This document shows positions 23,156 to 35,536 of a stretch of DNA of 64,000 bases, in pieces. The stretch is taken from positions 10,036,740 to 10,100,739 of the forward strand of contig JAJEKV010000008.1 of assembly GCA_021234155.1 (NCBI GenBank). Reading direction: 5' to 3'. The position numbers were made by a program, and so were the translations under genes. A model generated the notes under the pieces. It ran no database searches. It was given only the letters and a program-made list of their open reading frames with translations, and had not been told where the DNA came from. Source of the DNA: Isoetes taiwanensis (taxonomy: Eukaryota; Streptophyta; Lycopodiopsida; Isoetales; Isoetaceae). Every line of letters begins with the position of its first letter. Position 1 is the stretch's first letter.

Positions 23156-23753
23156 GTTTCTAAGAAGGTTGTGGTGTTCGACCTAAACGGAGTCCTTTGC
23201 AAGACTTTTCCCAAAAATAAAGTGGCTAGAGAACAGTTTCATCGGACACCAAGAGAATCAAACACCAAGTGGATCTATCCGCGGGCCGCACTTGAAGGAG
23301 ATGCTAGATGAGGCATTCGTGTTATTTCGAAGTTGGTATTTGGTCATCCATGGAACTAAGGAACATCAAGGATACTTTGAGAGGCACTGGGGGAAATGCG
23401 AGACATTGGTTGACCTTTTGGGATCGTAACAAATGTGTGAAGTTCACTAATCCCAAGGATCCAACAGCAAGCCTATCTTCATCAAACACTTGAGTAACAT
23501 GATGGACGAACTTGGTATCGAGAATAAGGATGATATAATCATAGTGGATGATGATGCTCTCAAATGCTTCTACAATCAAACACAGGCCCTGAATCCACCA
23601 TCTTACGATCCAAAAAACTTTGCGACAGATGATTTTCTGGTGAAGTTTGTGTCTATTATGCATAATTTGGCTATGGGGATGACGGTGGATAGAACAGCTG
23701 ACATGGAACCACATCTTGTTAAACACGTGGAAAAACATGGATTGATCCCTTAA
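23156..23753 (+). pseudogene. FCP1/NIF-type HAD phosphatase-like exon, two frameshifts
   Basis: The block starts with VVFDLNGVLCKT, the position of the D-x-D-x(T/V) nucleophile loop in the FCP1/NLI-interacting-factor family; here it is D-L-N-G-V, so the second Asp is replaced by Asn. After a frameshift near 23308 the sense reads VGIWSSMELRNI and WDRNKCVKFTNPKDP. After a second, near 23470, it reads KPIFIKHLSNMMDELGIENK and IIVDDDALKCFYNQ...PPSYDP, all in family order, to a stop at 23751. Known members dephosphorylate phospho-Ser/Thr proteins, but several plant DLNG-type members are uncharacterised. It is the last coding block before the right flank of the putative element. Confidence 0.65.
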
Positions 23754-24061
23754 TGTTTTATTGGAATATATGATATTTTTGTATGATATTTGTGCCATGT
23801 ATCGATAATTTCGAAGTCCTGAATTGCCTCGCAAAATAATGCAACTGCTATTATCAAACCTAATATTATCATCTAAATGCTCTTCAATTTTGGTCTCATC
23901 TATGTTAGCAACTTGCTCTTCATTTTTGCATATTTCAATTCGCATATGAAACGTCACACGTGAATCGCAACCTTATGTTATTTTTGAAGTCCAAAAAAAA
24001 AAGATTAAAAAAAACAAAAACCCCCTAGAAGACAATAGCAGGTTGGCGTGATTTTGGAGTT

Positions 24062-24092
24062 GACATAATCCCAATTTAATTGGATGATGGTT
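24062..24092. repeat. right member of the 31-bp inverted pair
   Basis: Reverse complement of 11882-11912 at 29 of 31 positions, lying between the phosphatase-like exon and the reverse-oriented 19-bp minisatellite. Confidence 0.7.
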
Positions 24093-24299
24093 AATGACTA
24101 CATACTTAAATATAGACCATACATCATGTACCCCCTAACCTTGTCGACGATTTTATTTTTCCCATATCAAGATTAGTGCAAGAACTGAGTCCAGATGAAA
24201 CTTATAAGGAAGATATGGATCTAGGGTAGTCGGTACTCGTGTTGGCAATGACATCCCAGGCGGTAGAAACTAGGCCTCTGATTATATCAATGCATGGGC

Positions 24300-24870
24300 T
24301 ACTACCTAGGCTCCAACATGCTCAAACATGCCATGCGGGCTCTAACATGCCACCTATGCTCCAACTTGCCAAGGTGGCTCAAACATGCCACGTGGGCTCC
24401 AACATGCCAATTTGGCTCAAGCATGCCATGCAGGCTCTAACATGCCAAGGTGGCTCAAACATGCCACGGGGCTCCAACATGCCAATTTGGCCTCAAGCAT
24501 GCCATGCAGCTCTAACATGCCAAGGTGGCTCAAACATGCCACGTGGTCTCCAACATGCCACCTAGGCTCCAACATGCCAAGGTGGCTCCAACATGCCAAG
24601 GTGGCTCAAACATGCCACCTAGGCTGCAACGTGCTCAAACATGCCAAGATGGCTCAAACATGCCACGTGGGCTCCAACATGCCAAGGTGGCTCAAACATG
24701 CCACCTAGGCTCAAACATGCCAAGGTGGCTCCAACATGCCACCTAGGCTCAAACATACCAAGGTGGCTCAAACATGCCACCTAGGCTCCAACATGCCACC
24801 TACGCTCAAACATGCCAAGGTGGCTCAAACATGCCACCTATGCTCAAACATGTTGGAGCCTAGATGCCAT
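24300..24870. repeat. 19-bp minisatellite, reverse orientation
   Basis: About 30 units of CCTAGGCTCCAACATGCCA-type sequence, with variants AAGGTGGCTCAAACATGCC, are the reverse complement of the array at 5935-6895. Units are 18-20 bp long. Open frames here are repeat artefacts. Confidence 0.95.
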
Positions 24871-24899
24871 GTCACCCAAAATTTGCCAACGTCACCCCA

Positions 24900-27800
24900 T
24901 GAAAAACCAAAGATGTACATCTTTTAATTAATGGCCTAGTCAAAACTTGACATTGCTTACTTGGCATGCCATGTCACCAACTGGAGGGCCACATCATTTT
25001 TTCCATGCCCTTTGCTGGTGTCACATGTGGAACGACATCAAGATTCCATTATAAACATTTATTTTTTTTTTATTTTTTTTTTTTTTTATTGAAGGCGAGT
25101 TCATTATAAACATTTATTACCTATGGATTTGTAGACCTAACTTTGTAAAGAATGTTTCTATGGTTATCCAAAGAATCATTCTAGAAGTACAAAGGACCAA
25201 GGATTGATCATATCATGGCCCACAAGTTTACCTTATGATATATGGCGCCAAGTAAAAAATGCTAGAAATGCATATGTAGCATTTCCAAACTCTAGGCACC
25301 TAAAATAAAATGCATTGATATTACCCACAGGAAAACTTGTCATAAGATTTCGATGTACTGACTTACCCATAGGAAAACACTGACTTTGATACTGACTTTT
25401 GACGAGAGATTTTCAATTTCAACCCCAAAATCCCAACACTCATTGAGAATGAAAAATATGTTCCAGCCATATTATTGGCTATGGCCATATGGCTTGTTGA
25501 ACATTGCAGGAAGTAGATTGCAGGAAGTAGTTAGGTCGAAAACTAAAATTGAGAATTAAAATGTGTGGTGGAAAAATGCCCCATCAAATATCAAATGTGA
25601 GAATAACGGTTCAGATTTGATGAAGATAAACGCCCGATGGTGATCTTGGTACTGCCATCTTATTGGCTCTGCTTTTTTAACGCTTCAGATTCATCGACAA
25701 TAGAGATGGACGCCAAGATCGCGATCCTCGCCTCTATGATTTTATTGGCTAAAAATGAAGGGTCGAGATTAATGGATAAGATTTTTATCACAGCCATTGC
25801 TTTCTTTCTCCTGCTTTGGCGATCTTTCTCCAAATTTATGGCTATGGTTCCAAATTTATGGCGATCCGAGTTATCGCAGATTTACGCGAGAGCATTTCAA
25901 AGCATTTTACTTCTCAAGCCTTTGAAGTTTCTTCATGGCCGGCTCTGCTCCTACGTATACGCCATCCGCCTTCATTTTTTCTACAACTTCTTCAAATCGG
26001 TTGCCTATTCATTCTTTTCTATTCTTTTATCTCCTCTAGTCTTTCTCATCTTTAAAGTCAATGATGCCTCTCCGCTCTTTCCGCGAGGTGTAGAATGCTC
26101 AAACCCGACAAATCATGCGAGCTTTTCTTGCCTGGATGGGGCAAAGCGGAGGCCTTCATGGAGCTCCATTTGAGAAATCAGAGCAAATTTGATCCCCCTC
26201 GCTACTCTTTTGCGCTTAGGGCTTCAAGCACCTAGGGCGTGGATATCGTCGCTACTGTTTCTTTGCGAACAAAGATCTAGAGGTTCTTTTTTTTTTCGTT
26301 TATTTTCTATGCACGTAGACGATCTAAGAAGTTTTTGCATGATAGGTTTGGTCGGGCCACCACAAAGCATTCGTGGCTGGTTAGGTATAGAGCAGGTTGA
26401 AGGAACTATGGCTGGTTAGGTACAGAGCAGGTTGAAAAATATAGCAAAGAACTATGGCGGTGTAGGCTGGTGATGTAGATTTTTGAATCTTCTCAGATCC
26501 GGTTAATTCTTATTGTATTTTATTTCGGTAAAAGCTCAAAATCCCCGGGCAATAGGCCTCTTAATGGAGCTTGAGCTTGCCACTTTCGACCCTTTGGTTC
26601 AAATCCCATACCGACAAAGGTCTTGGAGAGTACATCATACCTTGAACCTTTCAACAGTTTCATGTCTTTTTTGCTTGGATAATGCAGCGGAATAAAATGA
26701 ATGACATGGATCTGGAATATTTGTTACAAGATGATTTTTGTTGGCTCTGTGCTAGTGAGTTTACAGCAGAGTCCGATATTGATTTAATGTTGGTTTCTTT
26801 ACTGAGGCCAGGATAGCCATAGCCTGAACTTGGCTTTTAACACGGTAGAAGCTGATCTGTGGTACTGAAGTGTAAAATGGAATGTAAACATCATTTGGAA
26901 TTCTGGAATGTAATCTCTGGTTTCAATTGTTAAATATTAAAGATATGAAGTTCTTGTATTGTAAATATGAAAGTAATTTTAATTGATTGTTTTCTATAGT
27001 TTTAGTTTTATAAGTGTCCACTCTTGTACCATTGGAACTTAACACTTAACACAAGAACTTATGATAAAAAATTTGCCAACCTTAGATATGTGGCATAAAA
27101 TAAAGAATGTTTGTGGAATCAAGCACTTAGAAATAATGGTCAAAAACAATACTCGATTCCCAAAAAAAAAATCATACCGAAAAAAAAAAAATATGATTAT
27201 ATTGGCTTTTAAATTGTGATTTGTATTAATTTTTATTTGAGTGTGCCACGTGTCAATGTTTGATTGGTTATTAGATATTAAAAACAATGCATTGTTTTAC
27301 TTGTGACATCAAGTTTCTCCGTAAAAACAACACATTGTTTTACTTGTAACATTGTTTCTACGCGTGTAGTATTGCTTTATCTACATGTCCATTTTTTTTC
27401 TAATTATGTGGTTTTTAAAATTTTGATCCAAAAACAACGCTAGAAATGAAAGGCCATGTGTGTTTTTTTTTTCGCAAAAACAACATTTGAAAACAACTAT
27501 TTAAAAAAATGATGCGTCTACTTTCTAATTTCTACATGTCACATTGAGGAAAACAACATTTGAAAACAAATTGTTTTTTTATACAAAACATGTGGATTTC
27601 TTGAAAATTATGTATATTTTTTGGGAAAACAATGTCAACTTAAAAACTACAAATAGAGAAAAAAAAAACACAAATGGAAAAGAGAAAACAACCTGCTTTT
27701 TAGTTTTCCACGTGTACTAATATTCGAACCTACATGTGCTATTTACAAGACAAACAACGCGTGGCTACTCCAAAACAATAAAAGAAGGAAAAAAACACGC

Positions 27801-28004
27801 TTGACAAAAATCACAAAACTACGCCAATTTTTTCTATGCGGTTTTTTTCTGCCAAAAGACCACCGTGGGATTTTTTTGCCAAAAAACCACTGTCTCTTTG
27901 TGCAAATCCGGATAAACGGGCCACGTGGACTTTTGGGGCCATTTTGGCATAAAACAACACTTCCGTACAACTAAAAAACAATTGTGGACCAAAATTCGGG
28001 GTCA
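24900..28004. other. AT-rich spacer, no convincing gene
   Basis: A plus-strand 178-aa ORF at 25637-26173 is hydrophobic and has no recognised motif or splice context. TGGCTGGTTAGGTAYAGAGC is duplicated at about 26378 and 26410. GGTTCAAATCCC at 26598 matches a tRNA B box, but no tRNA fold is visible. From 27100 to 27900 the sequence is A/T-rich with recurrent AAAACAACATTTGAAAACAA-like text. Confidence 0.5.
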
Positions 28005-28165
28005 GTGTGCCACTTCAGGAAGTCGGAAAAATTTTAGGCAACAACCAGTATACCAGCCCCAGTATACATGGAAGCCAATTTTTTACTGGTTCATACTCAC
28101 ACAATTATTGTGGAGCTTATCCTGCCTTATGGCAGACAAAGTGGAGGTGCGTCGGCCAATTTTCT
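28005..28165 (-). mobile_element. partial SINE-like copy
   Basis: About 150 bp match the distal part of the repeats at 3547-4400, from CAGGAAGTCGGAAAAATTTT to GGCAGACAAAGTGGAGG. The copy lacks the end that carries the B-box-like sequence. Confidence 0.6.
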
Positions 28166-31100
28166 AGGCCGGAATTTGCTCCACGCAAACATTCCTGTAT
28201 ACATGAAGCGATGTTGGGATTGAGAACTTGGGGTTGAGAGCTTGTAATTTACTTGTTGGTGTTCACTTGATATTAGTTAAACATTAGATTAAGTTTGTCC
28301 TTGTTTGTTTATGGTTGCAATTGATATTAAAAGTCCATGTTTGCTTTTTTATTCATAGTTGCATTTGATAGTAAAAGTCAAATTCAATTGAATATCATGT
28401 TATCTGAGTTGGACAACCTAATTCAAGATATGCATATAGTGGACCATCCATATTTCTTATGAGAAATTAAAGTTGATTATTATATATTATTAAAGATGAA
28501 CAAAGTTTTTAAAATATTGCTGAAGAACTGAAATGGTTTCAATTGCAGTAGTTAGAAGGAATACAAATATATAGTATACAGAACCACTAAGGATTATTGG
28601 AGTCATTTGTTCAACGGCATTGGGTAAGCCCTTAGAGATATATACTTTTGAAAGTTTGCTATCACCAGGAAGCAAGTCACCAAGAACAACAAACTCACAA
28701 CATCTGAATACTTAAAAAAAACATTTCGCATCAAGCAGCATTTTGCAGTTTTGAACTTCTATAATAACAATGTAGCATTTCCCTTCATGTTGCTCTTTTG
28801 CTTCTCTACAATAGGAATAGTGTTCTGACTGCCAATGTACCTTGAAGGCACACATGCAACAAAAGTGTAGCACACGACCTATCAACATTACCTGCAAGAA
28901 TGGGAGGACAAATCAGAAAGGATAAACTTCGCTTCATTACCACATGTAGCATTTGGACTTTGAAAAATACTATTCAATTCCAGAATGAAGGTTCTATAAC
29001 CTGCATATGTAATTCCTCCCTTTTCCAGGAGATTATTATTATACTCACCATAGAATTGTTAGATTCCGACATACAGTAGCATCACTGGCTACTGCAAAAT
29101 TGAAATGCGAAACTATCACTTAGGCATCAAAAACTCACCTTATTCTCCATGTGAGAAAATTATGGAACAACCAGATTAAAAAAGAATCAAAATCAAAAAA
29201 TTTTATGGCAAGAAATAAACGAGAGCAGTTGAATAAGTTCACCACAAGAACAATGTGCAAATTCAATCTAAGGACGAATTACCATGGTGGCATTGCAAAG
29301 CTACAAGTGCTACTCAAGTAGTCAAGTACTGCAAGTGTCACTCAAGTACTGCGTTCAGTCGACATCAAGGTTGTTAAGAAGTTAGATTTTAAGAGTGAAA
29401 ATAAGAACCATGCTCCATCAACCAATAACAAACCATGTAGCAACTGGCCTGCAATACATTGCATGGTCTATTTGGGAGGAACCTGTACCTAGCTTTTGTC
29501 CAATTTTGTACTTGCAGTATAATGTAAGAAAAAGTCTAACAATAGGACTCAAAAAATACAAAAATCCTTATAGGTTAAATCAGTCCTCATATGTAATGAG
29601 ATTGGCAGTCCAAACCTGCTGGACTACCCTACCTGGAAGAAAAGTCAAGTTATCACCCTGAGAAGAGTTATGACAGTATAAGTTAAGTAAACCTATGAAG
29701 ATAGGTCTCTGAATTTTTAGTGAAATCAAAATTAATACCCATATTGCCAACTTGGATATCAATTCTACAAGTAAATAAATCTAGGCCAAAAATCCAACTA
29801 TTAAAAAAAGAAATAAAAGTCCTCTTAATATGTAACTCTTCCCATACCTGAGGACACAAGGTTTCGACAAACTCCAATTATGGAGTCGCATTTTCACAGA
29901 GGCAGCATTCCTCAATGCGGATTTTACAAGCCTAGAAATGCGATCCCATTTCGCTTGAGATGGGGGGTAAGGGTGCTGAAGCTTCCTCGAAGGAGGGGAG
30001 CAAATCGTCAAGAGGAGACCAACTAAACTGCACTCCATGAAGCTAGCATTCTAAGTGTTTGCCCCAAAAAAATTTGTTGTCATCAAGAAACAAGGGCATG
30101 ATTAGTTCAAGAAAATAACAGGGAAGGAAACTTAAATGAATAAGAGCAACTTACATAGCCACAAAACATGTAAAAAAGGAAAAAAGCTCGTTGTGGGTCC
30201 TCAAATCCCTGACCGCAATAGCCGAGAATGCCATCGCAGGAGCTCCATTCACATCTTTCATCTCATTGAGATCCCTGTATTTCAAATAGAATAGCTCTGT
30301 TAAATAATCTGGAGGAAGACTCAAGGGGATAAGGAGGAACATAATATTCATTGACAGGGGTATATCAAATGATAACGAAGAAGAGCGCCATAAGATTGCC
30401 GTAGCTGTAGCGCAATGAAAAGGTTGTGCTGATTCGGCGGATACGTGGCATACAGGTGGCATAGCTAGAATTGCATGAAATCGTGCACTTGGGTTAGGCA
30501 ACGCTGCTAAAAATCATAAAAATCTCCTTACTGAAACAGTTTTACTTTATCTAAATATAAAGTAAAACAGACTTTGTCCTTAAGTTTACCTAAGAGTGAC
30601 TCTCATAAACGGGAACCAATAAATTTTTAGGTATTTTTTCCATGCAACATAGACTTGGCCCCCTTAAGTTTACCTAAGGGTAACTCTCATAAACGGGGAC
30701 CAATAAAATTTTTAGGTATTTTTTCCATGCAACATGACTGCCATATATTAACACGTGTAAGAAGGGTTTGACTGATTTTATATGAATTTTAAAGCGAATA
30801 TTGCAAATGAACCTATTCTTTGCAAATGAACCTATTCTGGTAAGTCATGTGACGACTCTACTGTTAGTATACTATAAAATATAAGAATAAAAATCTTGAT
30901 ACCTATATATATGTGGTTGCTTATTCTTTACTTTTCCCCTCGCCAACCCTCAAAAATTCTAATATCTAGCATCTTTCCCTTTTTCTATTTATTTCAATTC
31001 AATTCAATGCTTAAATATAGCTAGGTGTTAGAAATGCCTCTTGCCTAGTATAAAAGCTAATGCTTGTTTGCCGGACAACTGTTACTAGTACTTAGTGTTA

Positions 31101-31173
31101 CTAGTACTTAGTGAAATAGAATAGAATAAGATAACTAACACAAGGAATCATTTATAGACAAAAGATATGAAAC
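28166..31173. other. AT-rich stretch without a supported gene
   Basis: Minus-strand ORFs at 30151-30501 and 29781-30038 have donor-like GTAAGT and GTATGG ends, but their frames do not join across the possible intron and no family is recognised. A 12-bp-arm hairpin (GTTTTACTTTAT/ATAAAGTAAAAC) lies at 30539-30568. Confidence 0.4.
30579..30738. repeat. ~84-bp tandem duplication
   Basis: CTTAAGTTTACCTAAG followed by ACTCTCATAAACGGG and TAGGTATTTTTTCCATGC occurs twice head to tail with a few differences. Confidence 0.85.
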
Positions 31174-32113
31174 TTAGGAAGTTGAAACATATGGACATGA
31201 GTCATGAGAAACTATGGCAAGAGAACGTTTCTCGGTAATACTCATGCCTATGAATTGACAATGTATAGATTGGGAAGATATATGTTTGGACATTGTAGTA
31301 GCCACCAAGGAACCTTCAAATATAATGTAGAATCCACCAGCATTTGGGTATGCTACATATGGGTTAACACCATATAATGGAACATTCTTAGCAGTGAGCT
31401 CAAAAACAATTTTGCTCTCACTTTTTCGATGTAGGTAAAACTTGATCTACAATCAAGACAATAGCATGTTCAGCCTAAACCCTTGATATAATGCTTAAAA
31501 TGGTTGAAAAGCGACCATACTCATACCTTACTATCTGCTATTGGTCTTAAGAATATCTTCATATTTAGGCTTCCATCAATATGATAACTCCAGAGATTAT
31601 CAGGATTCTTCACGTGGGTAGTCACCAATGCTTTTGCACTGATCAATCCGGTGGGAAGACCTCGTTCATCATTACCTAGAGTTACATTCCAGTATTTGAT
31701 TGAAATGCTCTGCAACAGAAACACGAAAAGGTACTTACATCTGAAGGATTCATCAAAACCAAAATTTTAATCAAAGTCTTCCGATAAAGCCTGTGGGCGA
31801 TTAGAATTCTGCAATTCTTTTTTCAATCAGTTCAATTCAAATTGAATGAATCCGACCTTTTTGGAGTCTGAACAATAAAAAGGGGGAGCGGAATTACCTT
31901 GAGGGTGATTTCTGGCTTTTTGGGGAAGAGGGAGAAATTCCATATGAGAATGATAAGCACAAGAAAAGCCGATCCAATGGCTATTCTCCAACAGCTATGG
32001 ACGTACATGCTTTGATGTTTGCAACTAACAGGATCAAACGGAAATACAAGTTGATCATTTGCTGCAGCGCACAATCCGCTGATGCATGAGCAACTAGAAT
32101 GGTGGTCCTCCAA
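31174..32113 (-). CDS. LEA_2-type single-pass membrane protein
   Basis: Three exons on the minus strand, 32113-31898, 31709-31527 and 31446-31174, join in frame to 223 residues. Introns are GT-AG (donors AAG/GTAATT and AAG/GTATGA; acceptors TTGCAG and TTGTAG). A transmembrane segment is seen at about residues 44-63 (IAIGSAFLVLIILIWNFSLF). ITLK...ISIKYWNVTL and ALVTTHVKNPD follow, then IKFYLHRKSESK and ELTAKNVPLYG, the layout of the LEA_2/NDR1-HIN1-like hydroxyproline-rich glycoprotein family. Members are plasma-membrane or extracytoplasmic proteins with roles in stress or immunity; the role of this one is unknown. The start is the first in-frame ATG that gives a cytosolic head. All exons are intact, unlike the transposon genes nearby. 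It is tail-to-head with the IST1-like gene upstream on the same strand. Confidence 0.75.
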
Positions 32114-32199
32114 AAGCTAGCGGCTCCCCGATTTTCCTTTTCTTTCGCTTTGCTATCTATGTTTGGTGGCCTCCCTTTTTTTGGGTTGGAGATATTTTT

Positions 32200-32700
32200 G
32201 GAAACAGATATTTTGACCATAGCTGTGCATGCTTTCATCCTCACAGCTTTTTGAAATTTTGACCAGCTTCAGATTTAGCCCGTTCGTCTTCGTACCTATA
32301 GCAGTTTCTGGCCTTCAATTTTGTTTCTTGAATTTCGTCACTGATTTTCCCTTTCGATTCAGGCGTTGTCTATGCAGCCAGATGTACAAAACAAGCTTGG
32401 CTATGGCCTCCGGGTCTCTGTATGCCCTTGTCTATGCCTGTTCTTATGAATGGTAGCTAGTCCTGTGCTGGCCCTCCGGAAAAACAGACAAAAAAGCATC
32501 GATTCGACCTTGTCTAATGGGTTTCTGGCTGATGCATTTTTGAGGCGGCGCCGCCCTAAAACCCCGACCCTACGTCGACAGAAAATTTCGCTGTTTAAAA
32601 ACCTGCTGAAACAGGGCGAAATCTGAAGGTGGTTAAAATTTCGGAAACAGATATTTTGACCATAGCTGTGCATGCTTTCATCCTCACAGCTTTTTGAAAT
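32200..32700. repeat. 58-bp direct repeat, 443 bp apart
   Basis: An identical stretch beginning GGAAACAGATATTTTGACC occurs at 32200-32257 and 32643-32700, just upstream of the LEA_2-type gene. Sequence after each copy also shows weak similarity (ACCAG...GATTT), so a partly diverged ~443-bp tandem duplication is likely. Confidence 0.8.
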
Positions 32701-32914
32701 AATAGTCTTTACCAGGCCTCGGATTTTTCCATCAATCTTATTTTTTACACCCAGCAGCTAAAGGATGGTATTTTCAAGCATGTCGTAGTTTTGCGAGGTG
32801 ACCAATGGTCTTACATAATAATAAAACTTAGATTAGCTTATGTACAACATTGCAAATGCAATATCACATCTATAAACACACTATTTTATATGCCACGACA
32901 CCTTGTATGGTTTC

Positions 32915-35536
32915 TTAAGAATATTGAGTTGCTTTCAATGCTTGAAACCGAGCCATAAGATCGTCATGTAATTCTACATCCCCTGGCATTCTTGAATCAG
33001 CCCTTGAACTTTCAGTGCCATTCTTGACTTGCTTGTTATTGAGGGATTTACCTTGTCTTTTATCCTTCTGAAAAGTATAATATAATCCTCGATTTGATGC
33101 ATCTTCATAATGATTATCATGTTCCTTGAACTGGTAAGACTCCTTTAGATTCCTACAATCTACATTTTTGTAACCTTGTTCATTGTCTGACTCAGATTCT
33201 TCCTCGGAGCTGGTTTCTTGCAGATATTCTTTTAGTATTTTGTGCCTTCTTGCATCTTGAGCAAGATGACGGCATTCCCGCTGCGCAAGAATTGCAGCAG
33301 CTTGTGCAGCCTCAGCTGCTTGCTCTGCAGCTTCTGCTGCTGCTTTTGCTGCAGACTTAACATCTTTATAGGTGGGAGTATCATGGGGGGAATTTCCATT
33401 AGGTGCATTGCGAAATTGCCAAGAGTCTGAAAGCCCATCTGGAACATCCACATGCTCATCCTTCACTGCTGGTACATGAAATGGCATACTGGGTTTCCTC
33501 GGCGAGATGGATGATTCTCTTTTCACCTCCTGCTCGTCACTTCTGCAATAAGCAATTTCAGAACCCCTGAGAAAATGACCTGGCCCAGCCTGCATGACAA
33601 AATTCGGTTAGTAATGCAAGAAATATCCCCTATTATTTATTTATACTTTTTCTGGTAGCTTTCCATATTTTACACAGTTCATTGCATCAGTGTTTCTAAA
33701 ATAATCAGCTGCCAATATGTAGTGTGATTGGGCTCAGATAACCTTCAGTCAGATACACCATTTGCTACCTGCTGGCTGGTCTAGAGCCAGGGCAGCATTC
33801 AGACCGGCCTTTATTTTCATCACAGCCCAATGCATTACACTACAAGCTCTTATGTTTAAACAACATTCATTTCCATTTTAATCCAACTAGGCATGTTCAA
33901 TCTTCTAATGTGAAAATAGCCAACTTGTCCACTCAACTTGAAACCCCTTAAGATTGTTGTCCAAGATTTGGGTTGTGCATGTGAGAAATGTATTCAGAGC
34001 TGCTGACATCTCCCTCCTGAGAGGGGGTACTTGCTCTTGCTATAGGATAATAATGTTCTGGCCCCTCAACAAGGTCGTAGCCAATCTGAAGTTATTTATG
34101 CTTTAACCATCTAACCCCACTGAATGTATCTAGGGCCTGAATAACATGCCACATGCTCACATTATGGACCAGTAGAAATAAACTGACTGAATGCTACTGT
34201 TGTGTTTGTTTACCTCAAGCATGAGCATTTTAAGTAATACTAACTAGTTTTTGCATATAAGACGAGAGTTCAATTAAAAAATTCCATCTAGTTGCTTGAA
34301 GCTTACTTACAATTAGATCCTCGGGCTGTTTAAGAAGTTCTGCTTCCGAATCTGCATGGTCCCAATCCAAGTTAAATTCAGCAGCTATTTGTTTTAGAAC
34401 ATTCAATTTTGCCTCGCCACTTGGTGTCCTTACTGACAGTTTTTCAATAATCTGCATTTCAGAATTACATAAAAACGTCTCAAAGATTGGGAAGATATGA
34501 ATGAGCTTAACTGCTTTCAAATTAACCCAGTAAAGACTATCCAATTTAAGCTTGCCATTCTTTAGCATGTGCAACTGTAGAGTCAGTAAAAGACAATACC
34601 CGTCTGTTGACGCCACAATCAGGCCGTAGTTCTGCAGCAGCTGCAACAAATTCTTTTCCATATTTCATAGAAAACTGATCACGAATGTCAAGGAGTTCAG
34701 GAAGATCAGCACATCTCGGTGCAACAAAAATCAAGCTTGATATGGCTTCTTTGAGATCGTTGGGGCATTGTCTACACCACAAGAAACCTTGAGGGTTATG
34801 AGCACGAAGAAGATGCTTATTATATTCAAAGTCAAGAGACCAAATCACTGTCTAACCTAACAATAATTCTAATTTAAAGCCAAGATCCACAATGAAAGAT
34901 TGTAAAGAGGAACTTTTTATATTGGCAGGAGTCAGCAGACATTAAGAGTATTCCTAGGAGTTACATTCTCATTATCCATCAAATAAAAAGCAAGACCTTG
35001 GTGCAATCCTTAGATATTTTAATCTGAGCCACAAAATGCCACTTTTTTAGCTGATCCTTGGCACATTTTCTTGTTGTTACATAACAAGAAAAAAATCATT
35101 ATCGACTTCCATGGTGGCCGACTACTTAGATGACAACCAGAGAAGTTTGATTTTCTCACTTCGTTGCTTCAATAATTGGCAGCCGAACTACAACAAGCTC
35201 GCAAAATATCTCAATCATATCATATGCATCGAGGATATTTTGTTCCCTTATTACGTGCTCCACCTGATCAAACAAAACCTGTCTCAGAGTCGAAGATACA
35301 TAGAGAAAGATCACAACATTTTCTAGCTAAGATGCAGAACTTAGGGCTCCAAATATGGATAAGGGTTGAAATAACAAATAGATAAATGTCCTTACACGAA
35401 TCCTAGCACTGGGTTCATGGCCCGTCCGAAGAAGCTCTGATATGTCCCGGTGGAGCTGCCGAACTTGAATGCTTCTTTTGTTTCTAAGAAGCTTGATCCG
35501 AGACATTGCCAGCTTTACCAGAGTCTTGCTGAACAT
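32915..35536 (-). CDS. IST1-like protein (ESCRT-III regulator)
   Basis: Five exons, 35536-35396, 35263-35160, 34771-34600, 34451-34311 and 33589-32915, splice with GT-AG borders and no frame error into 410 residues. The IST1 (DUF292/Ist1) domain covers about residues 2-175: LVKLAMSRIKLLRNKRSIQV, HEPSARIRVEHVIREQNILD, the block NDLKEAISSLIFVAPRCADL and ELRPDCGVNRR all match the family. The C-terminal half is variable, with an Ala-rich helix-like stretch at 265-291 and an acidic SSEEESESDNEQ segment near 313-324. IST1 proteins bind VPS4/LIP5 and ESCRT-III at endosomes and regulate multivesicular-body sorting. The N-terminus is a few residues shorter than common plant homologues, which usually begin with a short Phe/Lys-rich lead. 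An in-frame upstream ATG at 35590 would add an implausible Phe-rich leader. Confidence 0.9.

Larger units (their letters stand above)
11510..24870. mobile_element. putative large foldback-like element
   Basis: The interval has a 31-bp inverted match near its ends and the 19-bp minisatellite in opposite orientations outside it. Inside, a DUF7869-type gene runs leftward and acidic, methyltransferase-like and phosphatase-like blocks run rightward from a TATA promoter. Tandem subrepeats in inverted termini are known from Foldback elements. The outer limits are uncertain: the left terminal array may extend to 5935. No target-site duplication was found. Confidence 0.45.

Noticed and set aside
24239..24927. 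Cys/His-rich ORFs that look like zinc-finger repeats
   Set aside because: They are translations of the 19-bp minisatellite; the regular Cys/His spacing only reflects the repeat period.
25637..26173. 178-aa hydrophobic ORF
   Set aside because: No motif, no splice context, and T-rich DNA readily encodes Phe/Leu runs.
26590..26625. tRNA gene suggested by GGTTCAAATCCC
   Set aside because: The T stem pairs poorly and no D arm or acceptor stem can be drawn; at most a SINE remnant.
29781..30501. two-exon gene on the minus strand
   Set aside because: Donor and acceptor signals exist, but the frames do not join without a stop and no family is recognised.
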